Origin: Flavobacteriales bacterium
Lineage (GTDB): Bacteria; Bacteroidota; Bacteroidia; Flavobacteriales_G; Salibacteraceae
Length of the DNA: 64,000 bases
Assembly: GCA_003499525.1 (NCBI GenBank)
Contig: DNTB01000041.1
Span: 62,001 to 126,000, forward strand
Direction: 5' to 3'
Shown here one piece after another: positions 25,316 through 32,866 of the stretch. A program made the position numbers and the translations under genes. Numbering within the stretch: the first letter of the stretch is position 1; every line of letters starts with the position of its first letter. Below the pieces are notes generated by a model. That model ran no database searches. It was not told the origin of the DNA and saw only the letters and a program-made list of their open reading frames with translations.

Positions 25316-25792
25316 ATGAAATCAATACTGTACCTTTTGTTATTGGGGTTTATTGTATGGCAGGTTTCCTGCAAACCACGACAGAAAGTAAATGAGAATC
25401 TCAATCCTTCCTTTGACATTAGTGAATTGGATACATCATCTAAGGAAGAATTTCTACCAATAACCATAGACGAAACCTTCTCTCCAAAGAAAAAGTCCGA
25501 TCCTTACGAGATTACCTCGGCTAATATAACAGGGGATACACTATTTCTTGCACTTAGATATGGAGGCGGTTGTGAAGACCACTTTTTCACTTTGACCAGT
25601 GCGAATGCATACTCAGAAAGCATACCTCCCCAACTCGTACTCTATCTCATGCACGACGCCAATAAAGACTGGTGCAGGTCAATGATATTCAAAACTTTAA
25701 CGTATGATTTACGTTCCATTCGCTATCCAGGTTTAAACGAAATTCTTATAGTTCTTCCGGAATTGGACAAGCCTTTGATCTATAGCTACTAA
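25316..25792 (+). CDS. hypothetical lipoprotein, NigD-like features
   Basis: A 158-residue putative lipoprotein. The N terminus MKSILYLLLLGFIVWQVSCKP is a signal peptide with a lipobox whose cysteine follows QVS. The mature region contains NITGDTLFLALRYGGGCEDHFFTL, a G-G-C-x-x-H motif seen in several short Bacteroidota lipoproteins, then a region with a second cysteine in DANKDWCRSMIF that may pair with it. ATG 25316 is the likely start. It is followed by the DUF4199-like gene with one base between, so they probably share a transcript. The function is unknown. Confidence 0.7.
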   Translation: MKSILYLLLLGFIVWQVSCKPRQKVNENLNPSFDISELDTSSKEEFLPITIDETFSPKKKSDPYEITSANITGDTLFLALRYGGGCEDHFFTLTSANAYSESIPPQLVLYLMHDANKDWCRSMIFKTLTYDLRSIRYPGLNEILIVLPELDKPLIYSY

Positions 25793-25793
25793 G

Positions 25794-26342
25794 ATGTCTT
25801 TTTTATTGAATGACTCCAGACTCATTGCGCTGTCAGGTGCAGCTCTGGCCTTCGTTTTACGCCTATTGTTGGATTCATTCTATTTGGACTGGGAATGGAG
25901 GGTGAGCTACCTTATTTTTATTGTTGTCATCGTAGTTTATCTTGGGATTTACAGCCAAAGAAAGCAAAGCAACGAGTATTTCACTTTTGTTATGGATTTT
26001 AAAGGCGGATTGACTACGGGCCTACTATATGCATTGCTGCTAGGCATTTTCACCTTCTCTTTCTATGCTTTCATTCATGCGGATTTCCTTCAAACCATTG
26101 TCGATACCAGAGCAGAAGAAATACTTGAGCAGGCTAGTCAAAACGGATGGTCTGAAAAGAAAACAAAGCAGCTCCTTGACAATTTTGAGCAATTTGCAGG
26201 CCTAATCTACAGGCCATTGAACTGGAGCGTACTCACCGTGCTCGCCGCCAGTATCATGTCGGTAATCTATGCTTCAATTTTTGCATTAATTGCACGGAAT
26301 TATCCTCAATTATTCGGAGCTACTCAAAATAACAAAGATTGA
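25794..26342 (+). CDS. DUF4199-like four-helix membrane protein
   Basis: A 182-residue membrane protein. There are four hydrophobic segments (about 9-25, 35-50, 75-97 and 145-165). A polar insert between helices 3 and 4, RAEEILEQASQNGWSEKKTKQLLDNFEQF, matches the organisation of DUF4199 proteins common in Bacteroidota. KGGLTTGLLYALLLGIFTFSFY is the most family-like stretch. It sits between the lipoprotein and the histidine kinase, whose start overlaps its stop. The function is unknown. Confidence 0.75.
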   Translation: MSFLLNDSRLIALSGAALAFVLRLLLDSFYLDWEWRVSYLIFIVVIVVYLGIYSQRKQSNEYFTFVMDFKGGLTTGLLYALLLGIFTFSFYAFIHADFLQTIVDTRAEEILEQASQNGWSEKKTKQLLDNFEQFAGLIYRPLNWSVLTVLAASIMSVIYASIFALIARNYPQLFGATQNNKD

Positions 26343-27601
26343 AAAGTACCAACATTCGCGTCATCCTCATCATGGCTACTGCTCTGCTGGTAGTTCTGGT
26401 AGTGACTCAGGCTTATTGGATTCGCAATGTGTTGATTATCAGTCAACAACAGTTTGAGTATGATATCACTCAAGTTTTGTTGAGCACGCTTCAGGATGTT
26501 CAGGAACATACAGGAGATAGTTCTTATATCTCGGACCCGGTCAGAGTGATCGACAAGAACCTTTTTGTTGTTACAACACCTGAACTGGGAAGTCCGGAAT
26601 TCATTGAAAATGTAATGTCCACCAACTTGCAAGCCGCGGAAATCAATGAACCCTATATACTGAATGTCTACGACTGCTTTTCAGACTCTATTGTATTCCA
26701 GTCTGCCACAGGCTCAGTAGAAGAGAAGGTTAGGTCCACTCCAAAATTCATATGGAAAAAGGACAACGGGCACAATTTCAGTGTTTTTTTCCCAGAGCAT
26801 AATACTGCTGGTTTTAAACAAATCAGGTTCTGGTTACTTTCCAGCGCTATTCTTATCACCATAATTCTGTTCTTTGGATTTATTATTTCACAACTGCTTA
26901 AGTTGAGAAAACTCAATGAGATCAAAAATGATTTTATCAATAATATGACCCATGAACTCAAAACTCCTCTCGCTACTATTAGAATATCGACTGAAAGTTT
27001 AGAGAAAAAACCTGTAATTCAGGAAGATAGCACAGCCAGCAGGTTAATCGGCATCATAAAATCAGAGAATAGCCGACTTCTTGATAGGGTTCAGAAGATT
27101 CTCTATGCGGCTACAGTTGAGCGCTCTGATATGCGCACAACCAGCTCGAACTACGATATTCACAACACCTTAGAGGAAGTCGTCAATGAGTATCGGGAGG
27201 TATTGGATCAAAAGAAGTCAAAACTTAGTGTTGAGTTGGATGCCAAAAGAACAACTGTTCACGGTCAGAAAGATGATATGCATCTCGCCCTGGGCAATAT
27301 GCTGGACAACGCCATAAAATATTGCAAGGATGTTCCGAAAATTGTTATTCGCACATACAACCGAAAGCAGCACATTGTCGTCGAAATAGAAGATTCCGGA
27401 ATCGGCATATCTAAAGAGAACCTGAAAAAGATCTTTGACAAGTTTTATCGGGTACCGACCGGAAATTTGCATGATGTAAAAGGTTTTGGTATTGGGTTGA
27501 ACTTTGTTCAAAAAGTGGTAGAAGGACATAAAGGACAAATTCGCGTGGAAAGCGAACCTGGGAGCGGTTCTAAATTCCAGATGAAGATTCCTTTTAAATG
27601 A
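26339..27601 (+). CDS. sensor histidine kinase
   Basis: A 420-residue membrane kinase. Two helices (about 7-24 and 165-187) flank a periplasmic sensor of about 140 residues. The H-box is NDFINNMTHELKTPL with phospho-accepting H205. The ATPase domain has the N box (LGNMLDNAIKYC), the G1 box (VEIEDSGIGIS), the F box region (IFDKFYRVPTG) and the G2 box (KGFGIGLNFVQ). No HAMP domain is evident. A TTG start overlaps the previous stop by 3 bases. The response regulator follows 9 bases downstream, so the two form one two-component system. The signal is unknown. Confidence 0.92.
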   Translation: MKSTNIRVILIMATALLVVLVVTQAYWIRNVLIISQQQFEYDITQVLLSTLQDVQEHTGDSSYISDPVRVIDKNLFVVTTPELGSPEFIENVMSTNLQAAEINEPYILNVYDCFSDSIVFQSATGSVEEKVRSTPKFIWKKDNGHNFSVFFPEHNTAGFKQIRFWLLSSAILITIILFFGFIISQLLKLRKLNEIKNDFINNMTHELKTPLATIRISTESLEKKPVIQEDSTASRLIGIIKSENSRLLDRVQKILYAATVERSDMRTTSSNYDIHNTLEEVVNEYREVLDQKKSKLSVELDAKRTTVHGQKDDMHLALGNMLDNAIKYCKDVPKIVIRTYNRKQHIVVEIEDSGIGISKENLKKIFDKFYRVPTGNLHDVKGFGIGLNFVQKVVEGHKGQIRVESEPGSGSKFQMKIPFK

Positions 27602-27610
27602 GTAAAAAAA

Positions 27611-28309
27611 ATGGATCTAAGAGGTGTAAAAATATTGCTGGTTGAGGACGATGAAAATCTCGGTTTTGTTACGAAAAGTGCTCTGGAAGACTATGAGGCG
27701 AAGGTGATTCTTGGAACAAACGGAGAACAAGGAATGGAACTCTTCCTTTCACAACGCTTCGATATTTGCCTTATTGATGTGATGATGCCAAAGCAAGACG
27801 GTTATTCGCTGGCTCGTGATATCAAAAAGGTCGATCCAGAAGCTCCGATCTTTTTTGTTACGGCCAAGTCGGCAATTGACGATAAAATTGAAGGATTAAA
27901 AATCGGGGCAGATGATTACATCACAAAACCTTACTCTGCAGACGTTCTCGCTCTCAAAATCCAAAATTTCCTGAACAGACTTGAACGAACAAGAAGCGCC
28001 GGAATTGGACAAAACGAATACAAAATTGGCCAGTACACTTTTGACTATGACAAGAAACAACTCAGCCTGAATGGAGAAATTCAAAAACTTACTAATAAGG
28101 AATCTGCATTGCTTCGGTTATTGTGCATCCATGAGAACAGGGTCATGGAACGAAACATGGCTTTGAGAGTGATCTGGGGTAAAGAGGACTATTTCCTGGG
28201 CCGGAGTATGGACGTATTCATCGCCAAATTGAGAAAATATTTAGGATCCGATCCTTCTATAAAAATCATAAATATTCACGGCGTAGGGTTCCGTTTGGAA
28301 ATTTCCTAA
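27611..28309 (+). CDS. OmpR-family response regulator
   Basis: A 232-residue regulator: receiver domain (about 7-120) with acidic pocket E12-D13-D14 and phospho-acceptor D56 in ICLIDVMMP, switch residues in FFVTAKS and lysine in ITKPYSAD. A winged-helix DNA-binding domain (about 135-230) follows, with LTNKESALLRLLCIHENRVMERN and the recognition-helix region RSMDVFIAKLRKYLG, ending GVGFRLEIS. It is cotranscribed with the histidine kinase. Its targets are not visible, although the small membrane operon 40 bases downstream is a candidate. Confidence 0.94.
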   Translation: MDLRGVKILLVEDDENLGFVTKSALEDYEAKVILGTNGEQGMELFLSQRFDICLIDVMMPKQDGYSLARDIKKVDPEAPIFFVTAKSAIDDKIEGLKIGADDYITKPYSADVLALKIQNFLNRLERTRSAGIGQNEYKIGQYTFDYDKKQLSLNGEIQKLTNKESALLRLLCIHENRVMERNMALRVIWGKEDYFLGRSMDVFIAKLRKYLGSDPSIKIINIHGVGFRLEIS

Positions 28310-28350
28310 AATTTTTATTAAATTTGTTTATATTTTAAACTTATTTAGAT

Positions 28351-28515
28351 ATGAATAATGAAGAAGTAAGCCCCTGGATTTTAGTTGGAGCATTTACCAT
28401 GATCGGTTTGGGTGTAGGATTTATGGTTCATAATATGCTTCCCTGGCTCTTAATTGGGATAGGAACGGGACTGTTAATGAGTTTTCTGTTCAGCACCTTT
28501 AGAAAAAAGAAATAA
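28351..28515 (+). CDS. small two-helix membrane protein (54 aa)
   Basis: ATG 28351 to TAA 28515 encodes 54 residues. MNNEEVSPW is followed by two hydrophobic segments (ILVGAFTMIGLGVGFMV and MLPWLLIGIGTGLLMSFLF) separated by HN, then a basic tail FRKKK. It is two bases upstream of the next membrane-protein gene and belongs to a three-gene operon ending in a winged-helix regulator. Similar short two-helix proteins often accompany such regulators in Bacteroidota. The function is unknown. Confidence 0.7.
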   Translation: MNNEEVSPWILVGAFTMIGLGVGFMVHNMLPWLLIGIGTGLLMSFLFSTFRKKK

Positions 28516-28516
28516 A

Positions 28517-29107
28517 ATGGAAAAAATGAAACACGAAGCACAAGCACAATTTGATTTAATCACAACGGTGATTCACGAGTCCAGAAAATCAATTGTAGAC
28601 CACGGTAAATACTGGCTGACATGGGGGTTGGCATCCTTATTTGCGGCGTTTGGTCAATCCATCATGCTCTACACTTTCCCAACCAGATACCATTGGATCA
28701 CCTGGCCCATTTTCCTAACACTTGCGGGAATTGTGTCCTTTATTATCGGAATACGCGATGATGAAAAAAGCAGAGTGAAGACCTATTATCTTCGCTTTAT
28801 CACCTATTTATGGAGCAGTTTTGGTTTTGTCTTCCTCCTTTTACTGACACTTACTTTTACCCAAAAACTTGCCTTTAATCAGACTTATCCTCTGTTCATC
28901 CTGTTTTATGGTTTGGCCACCTACATTTCCGGAGGAATGCTTCGCTTTAGGCCGCTTATAATTGGAGGGGTTATTACTTGGTTCATCGCCATTGCGGCAT
29001 TCTACACCGACTTCAAAGTCCAGGTTTTGCTACTGGGTCTGTCCTTGATTATCAGCTATATCATCCCTGGATATTTGCTTTACAAAAAGTACAACCGTGA
29101 AGTTTAG
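28517..29107 (+). CDS. six-helix membrane protein of unknown function
   Basis: A 196-residue protein with a 25-residue amphipathic N terminus (FDLITTVIHESRKSIVDHGKYW) and about six membrane helices, ending LLYKKYNREV. I do not recognise a catalytic or transport motif. Its end overlaps the GTG start of the winged-helix gene by 11 bases, which implies translational coupling. By context it is regulated by, or senses for, that regulator. Confidence 0.75.
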   Translation: MEKMKHEAQAQFDLITTVIHESRKSIVDHGKYWLTWGLASLFAAFGQSIMLYTFPTRYHWITWPIFLTLAGIVSFIIGIRDDEKSRVKTYYLRFITYLWSSFGFVFLLLLTLTFTQKLAFNQTYPLFILFYGLATYISGGMLRFRPLIIGGVITWFIAIAAFYTDFKVQVLLLGLSLIISYIIPGYLLYKKYNREV

Positions 29108-29390
29108 CAAGCTGGATCCTTTGTTGCATTCGGAATTGAGATTAGCCATTATGTCTCTGCTGATTTCAGTGGAAGAGGCTAATTTCAATTATTTATTGGA
29201 TCAAACGGGTGCCACTCGGGGTAATGTAAGCGTTCAACTTCAAAAACTAAAACAAGCCGGATATATTGAGATTCAGAAAGAATTCAGAAATAACTATCCT
29301 TTAACAACTGCTCGCATCACCAAAGAGGGTCAAGACGCATTCGAATTGTATGTGAAATCGCTTCAATCATATTTGAAGGCCGGTGCCTAA
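29097..29390 (+). CDS. winged-helix transcriptional regulator (MarR/ArsR-like, HTH_34 type)
   Basis: A 97-residue single winged-helix domain: LDPLLHSELRLAIMSLL is helix 1, TRGNVSVQLQKLKQAGYIEIQKEF is the recognition helix and start of the wing, and NYPLTTARITKEGQDAF the wing and final helix. The start is GTG within the previous gene. It lacks any sensing domain, so effector binding, if any, is not evident. It probably represses its own operon. The stop overlaps the convergent nuclease gene by 4 bases. Confidence 0.88.
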   Translation: MKFSKLDPLLHSELRLAIMSLLISVEEANFNYLLDQTGATRGNVSVQLQKLKQAGYIEIQKEFRNNYPLTTARITKEGQDAFELYVKSLQSYLKAGA

Positions 29391-30148
29391 CCGTATATTT
29401 CGTTGAGTAAGCCTGCCAGGCGAATGCCGGATTGTAGCAACCGAAGGTTTACCACCTCAATGTTGTCGTAAACGTAGCGATAACTGAGTTTTTTATCTTC
29501 TGGAAAATCATAAACCTGTGACCTATAAGATTTACTCTCCGCAATCCAAACTTCCAGGGCGTCACTCTGCCAGGATTCAACCAACTCTCTGGTTGTTACA
29601 TCAATCCAGTTTGCGTACTCCGTATAACTCAACTGCTCGCCGTCAATGATCCCACTATCCCATACGCGATGAAGGTTAGAAGGCTTCCAAAAAAACTCAA
29701 CTTTTATATCATTCCCTCCCCTATCTGTTCCGTTTCCTACGTGCAGAGGTTGATGAATATCTTCTACCAGATGGATCAGACATTTTAAGGCAAATGCCTC
29801 ATCTACAGTGTAATTACCATTGATAAGTTCATTCTTAAACTTATTAATAGCCATGTAAGCATCCCCTTGCTCAGGAGTACCGGCCTCTGCATAGGTGACA
29901 GAATCTGGCACGGTAACGTAGTGCCAGGGTTTCATGTAGTCGTATTTAGGCTCAGATTTGATGAAATCCATATAGTTACCCACCATTGCAATACTCTCAC
30001 CATGGAGGATTTTCTCAACCTGCTTTCTAACCTTCGGCTTGAGGTAACGCATGGCTATTTCACCTGAAACACGGTGCCCTGTTTTCCCCCAGGAGTATCC
30101 CATTAAGGGGCTAAATATCAGAAATATGATAGCGAATCTCTTGAACAC
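29387..30148 (-). CDS. S1/P1-type secreted nuclease
   Basis: A 253-residue exported nuclease. GTG start at 30148, signal peptide MFKRFAIIFLIFSPLMGYS, then WGKTGHRVSGEIA. The mature N-terminal tryptophan and the following histidine are zinc ligands in S1/P1 enzymes. Further ligands are in KPWHYVTVPD, LIHLVEDIHQPLHVGNGTDRGGND and NLHRVWDSGII. It needs three zinc ions and degrades single-stranded DNA and RNA, and releases 3'-phosphate from nucleotides. It probably scavenges external nucleic acids. It is downstream of sucD by 7 bases, so they may be cotranscribed. Confidence 0.93.
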   Translation of the reverse strand: MFKRFAIIFLIFSPLMGYSWGKTGHRVSGEIAMRYLKPKVRKQVEKILHGESIAMVGNYMDFIKSEPKYDYMKPWHYVTVPDSVTYAEAGTPEQGDAYMAINKFKNELINGNYTVDEAFALKCLIHLVEDIHQPLHVGNGTDRGGNDIKVEFFWKPSNLHRVWDSGIIDGEQLSYTEYANWIDVTTRELVESWQSDALEVWIAESKSYRSQVYDFPEDKKLSYRYVYDNIEVVNLRLLQSGIRLAGLLNEIYG

Positions 30149-30155
30149 CTGAATA

Positions 30156-31025
30156 CTATTTTAGAAGTCCTGCCATCGTTTTGCCAATATCAGCAGGAGA
30201 ATCAACGACATATACCCCACTTTCTCTCAGGATATTCTTTTTTGCTGTGGCTGTGTCGTCAGCGCCGCTAACAATGGCTCCGGCGTGGCCCATAGTTCGT
30301 CCTTTTGGGGCCGTTTCGCCAGCAATAAAGGCGACTACTGGTTTTGTCCCATTCTCCTTGATCCATGCCGCAGCCTTAGCTTCCAGATTACCGCCAATTT
30401 CACCGATCATTATAATTCCTTCTGTTTCTCCATCGGCTTCAAACAATTTGATGGCGTCCAAAGTAGTTGTTCCAATAATTGGGTCTCCTCCAATTCCAAT
30501 AGCTGTCGTTTGCCCCAATCCTGCTTTAGTAGTCTGATCTACGGCTTCATAAGTTAGGGTACCGGATTTGGATACAATACCAACCGGCCCTTTCTTGAAG
30601 ATAAAACCTGGCATTATGCCAACTTTCGCCTCTTCAGCGGTAATAATCCCAGGACAATTCGGTCCAATAAGTCTGGTTTCTCTGTCCTTAATGTAGTCGT
30701 TAACGACAATCATGTCTTTTACTGGAATTCCTTCTGTGATGGCAACAACAAGTCCAATACCCGCTTCTGCAGCTTCCATTATCGCATCTCCGGCAAAAGC
30801 AGGAGGCACAAAGATGATAGATACATCAGCACCGGTTTCAGCAACGGCTTCACTAACGGAATTGAATACCGGTCGTTCAAGATGCAACTGACCACCTTTA
30901 CCGGGCGTAACTCCACCGACGACATTAGTGCCATATTCAATCATCTGTCCTGCATGAAAGGTACCTTCACTACCGGTGAATCCCTGAACCAGGATTCTCG
31001 AATTTTTGTTTACCAGAATACTCAT
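30156..31025 (-). CDS. sucD: succinyl-CoA synthetase alpha subunit
   Basis: A 289-residue SucD. The N-terminal CoA-binding domain begins MSILVNKNSRILVQGFTGSEGTFH and contains the GGVTPGKGG loop. The nucleotide-linked domain has IGPNCPGII and GIVSKSGTLTYEA. The phosphorylated active-site histidine is H247 in MGHAGAIVSG. It couples succinyl-CoA cleavage to ATP or GTP formation in the TCA cycle. The beta subunit gene sucC is not in the window, so the two are unlinked, as often in Bacteroidota. It has a good promoter upstream. Confidence 0.97.
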   Translation of the reverse strand: MSILVNKNSRILVQGFTGSEGTFHAGQMIEYGTNVVGGVTPGKGGQLHLERPVFNSVSEAVAETGADVSIIFVPPAFAGDAIMEAAEAGIGLVVAITEGIPVKDMIVVNDYIKDRETRLIGPNCPGIITAEEAKVGIMPGFIFKKGPVGIVSKSGTLTYEAVDQTTKAGLGQTTAIGIGGDPIIGTTTLDAIKLFEADGETEGIIMIGEIGGNLEAKAAAWIKENGTKPVVAFIAGETAPKGRTMGHAGAIVSGADDTATAKKNILRESGVYVVDSPADIGKTMAGLLK

Positions 31026-31047
31026 TTATATCTATTGTTTGGGTGGT

Positions 31048-31081
31048 CAAAAGTAGAATTTGGATTGGTTTATCGCATCAA
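31048..31081 (-). promoter_or_regulatory. promoter for sucD
   Basis: On the minus strand, TACTTTTG (31048-31055) matches TAnnTTTG and a TTTTG (TTG at 31079-31081) lies 23 bases upstream. This is a near-ideal Bacteroidota -33/-7 pair, 22 bases before the ATG. Confidence 0.6.
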
Positions 31082-31169
31082 AATCCTGAGTAATAAAATT
31101 ATATTCAATCCAGAAATTTTCACGAATCAATCCGATCAATCATTATCATTGAACTTTAATTCAAGCAGT

Positions 31170-31619
31170 ATGAAATCATCCTCCAAACTCTTTTCCCTGC
31201 TTCTAGCCTTAATCGTGACTGCATTGTTCGTTCATACAAAAGCACAACCTTATTCGATTATAAAAAATGAAACTACTACCATCCTGCCCGGACATCATGA
31301 GGGAGTTCCTTCCACGAGAAGAATTCTAATCCTGCAATTCAATGAAGACGTAATGGTTAAAAAAAGTAGCTTTTATCCTTCGGAAAAAGGCAGTATCGAA
31401 ATCAAAAAAGGAGCGACCCTTGAAGTCATTGGTTCCTGCTCGGAAAGCGATCAAGAGAATTATTCTGAAGTATTTAAAGAGTTGATTCAGGAGGAATTAG
31501 TACGAATTATTTCAGGCTGTGCCGCACTGGATATGTTGACCATAGAGGTAAGCAATGGAAATCATTGGGTAGAATACCTTATTCCCGAAGCCGAGAAGAA
31601 AACCATCGCCGCACCATAA
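31170..31619 (+). CDS. hypothetical exported protein (149 aa)
   Basis: ATG 31170 starts MKSSSKLFSLLLALIVTALFVHTKAQ, a signal peptide cleaved after KAQ. The mature part is about 125 residues, acidic and basic mixed, with two cysteines (GSCSESD and SGCAALD). It carries no motif I recognise. It ends one base before the PagL-like gene, so they are cotranscribed. The envelope context suggests a periplasmic or outer-membrane partner, but the function is unknown. Confidence 0.7.
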   Translation: MKSSSKLFSLLLALIVTALFVHTKAQPYSIIKNETTTILPGHHEGVPSTRRILILQFNEDVMVKKSSFYPSEKGSIEIKKGATLEVIGSCSESDQENYSEVFKELIQEELVRIISGCAALDMLTIEVSNGNHWVEYLIPEAEKKTIAAP

Positions 31620-32795
31620 ATGAGATGGTTTTTTCTCATAGTGTCCACCTTATTCCTTGAAGTAAACGCTGAGGCCCAATTTTTTAAGCGAGGTACTCCG
31701 GGGCCGGCGAATAGAATAATTGAAGCCCAGTCCCAATTTGGCAATACGCTTGAAATTTATCCTGGATTCCCTTCTGCAGATGCTTCCTACAGAATTTCTG
31801 CGTCCTATAGAACTCAAGGGGACACTTCGAAAATCTGGCAGCGGCGATATCGCTACCCTGAAACTGGAGTTACATTTTCGTATGCAAATTATGGCAATAC
31901 CGATATTCTTGGAGAGAGTTACGACTTGCGGTATCAATTCCAGCTAAGCCGTATAATTTCGAAACGCTTTGAATTTACCCAACGCCTTTCTATGGGGGGG
32001 ATGTATTTCAACAATCCTTTCGACTACATAAACAACCCTGATAATATCGTAGCAGGATCAAACCTGGCTTTCAATCTCGAACTTGGTTTGGGGTTGCGTT
32101 ACTTTATTACGAAGCAAGTTGCAGCCAGCGCAGAATTCAGCTTTTTTCATGCATCAAATGCTCATCGAAAAATACCTAATGTCGGGTACAATATTCCCTT
32201 GTTTGGTGCTTCCATATCATACTATGTAAAACCCTATATCCAACCGGATAAAAGACGCCCGGACGTTGACTTTGACAGATCCGTTCGATTGAACGTCCGG
32301 GGAGCTGTGGGTTTCTTTCAGTTCGGAACATCCGCCGTAAACGGCCCAACGCAACTTGCATATCTTTTATCGGTATACGCCAGTAAAAGAGTGAAGCCAG
32401 GAAATAACATTCAATTCGGAATAGATGCTTACTACAACGCCTCCTACCGCATGTACCTTGAGTCAAATGAACCTTCTCAGCTGGAAAGCAGCTTTGCCAA
32501 TTCTTCGTGCATCGTTCTGTGGATTGGTAACGAATTCATTTACAATCACTTTGGAATGGTCATTCAGGCCGGTCCATATTTGCATAACCCGTTTATGAAA
32601 TTTTACATTGAATACTCTGATTCCGACTCGGGCATGGAAAGGCTGAGGGCTTTTATTAGTGGTCGTTTCGGAGTGAATTATTATCTGCGCAACCCCTGGG
32701 AGCATTTCAAGAACAACGCATTTATCGGTATGTATGTAAAATCACAAATGACTGTTGCCGATTTCTTCGAGGTTACGGCAGGTTATCAATTTTAA
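31620..32795 (+). CDS. PagL-like acyloxyacyl hydrolase / lipid A 3-O-deacylase
   Basis: A 391-residue outer-membrane protein with signal peptide MRWFFLIVSTLFLEVNAEAQ. The beta-strand-rich body includes FFHASNAHRKIPNVGYNIPLFG near 180-200. This is the PagL active-site signature: the His-x-Ser pair in HASN and the conserved asparagine-rich follow-up PNxGxN. PagL removes the 3-O acyl chain of lipid A. It is longer than Pseudomonas PagL (about 170 residues). The extra strands, typical of Bacteroidota members, suggest a larger barrel or a second domain (about 230-391). Confidence 0.8.
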   Translation: MRWFFLIVSTLFLEVNAEAQFFKRGTPGPANRIIEAQSQFGNTLEIYPGFPSADASYRISASYRTQGDTSKIWQRRYRYPETGVTFSYANYGNTDILGESYDLRYQFQLSRIISKRFEFTQRLSMGGMYFNNPFDYINNPDNIVAGSNLAFNLELGLGLRYFITKQVAASAEFSFFHASNAHRKIPNVGYNIPLFGASISYYVKPYIQPDKRRPDVDFDRSVRLNVRGAVGFFQFGTSAVNGPTQLAYLLSVYASKRVKPGNNIQFGIDAYYNASYRMYLESNEPSQLESSFANSSCIVLWIGNEFIYNHFGMVIQAGPYLHNPFMKFYIEYSDSDSGMERLRAFISGRFGVNYYLRNPWEHFKNNAFIGMYVKSQMTVADFFEVTAGYQF

Positions 32796-32866
32796 ACCCG
32801 ACTTTGGTTGATTTCTTTTGAGACTTGTAAGTTTTTCCAGAGTTCGGCTAAACTATAATTGTGCTC

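Noticed and set aside
30181..30537. Long open frame on the plus strand inside sucD
   Set aside because: It is antisense to the highly conserved SucD sequence and encodes a low-complexity translation typical of a shadow frame. There is no promoter or start context.
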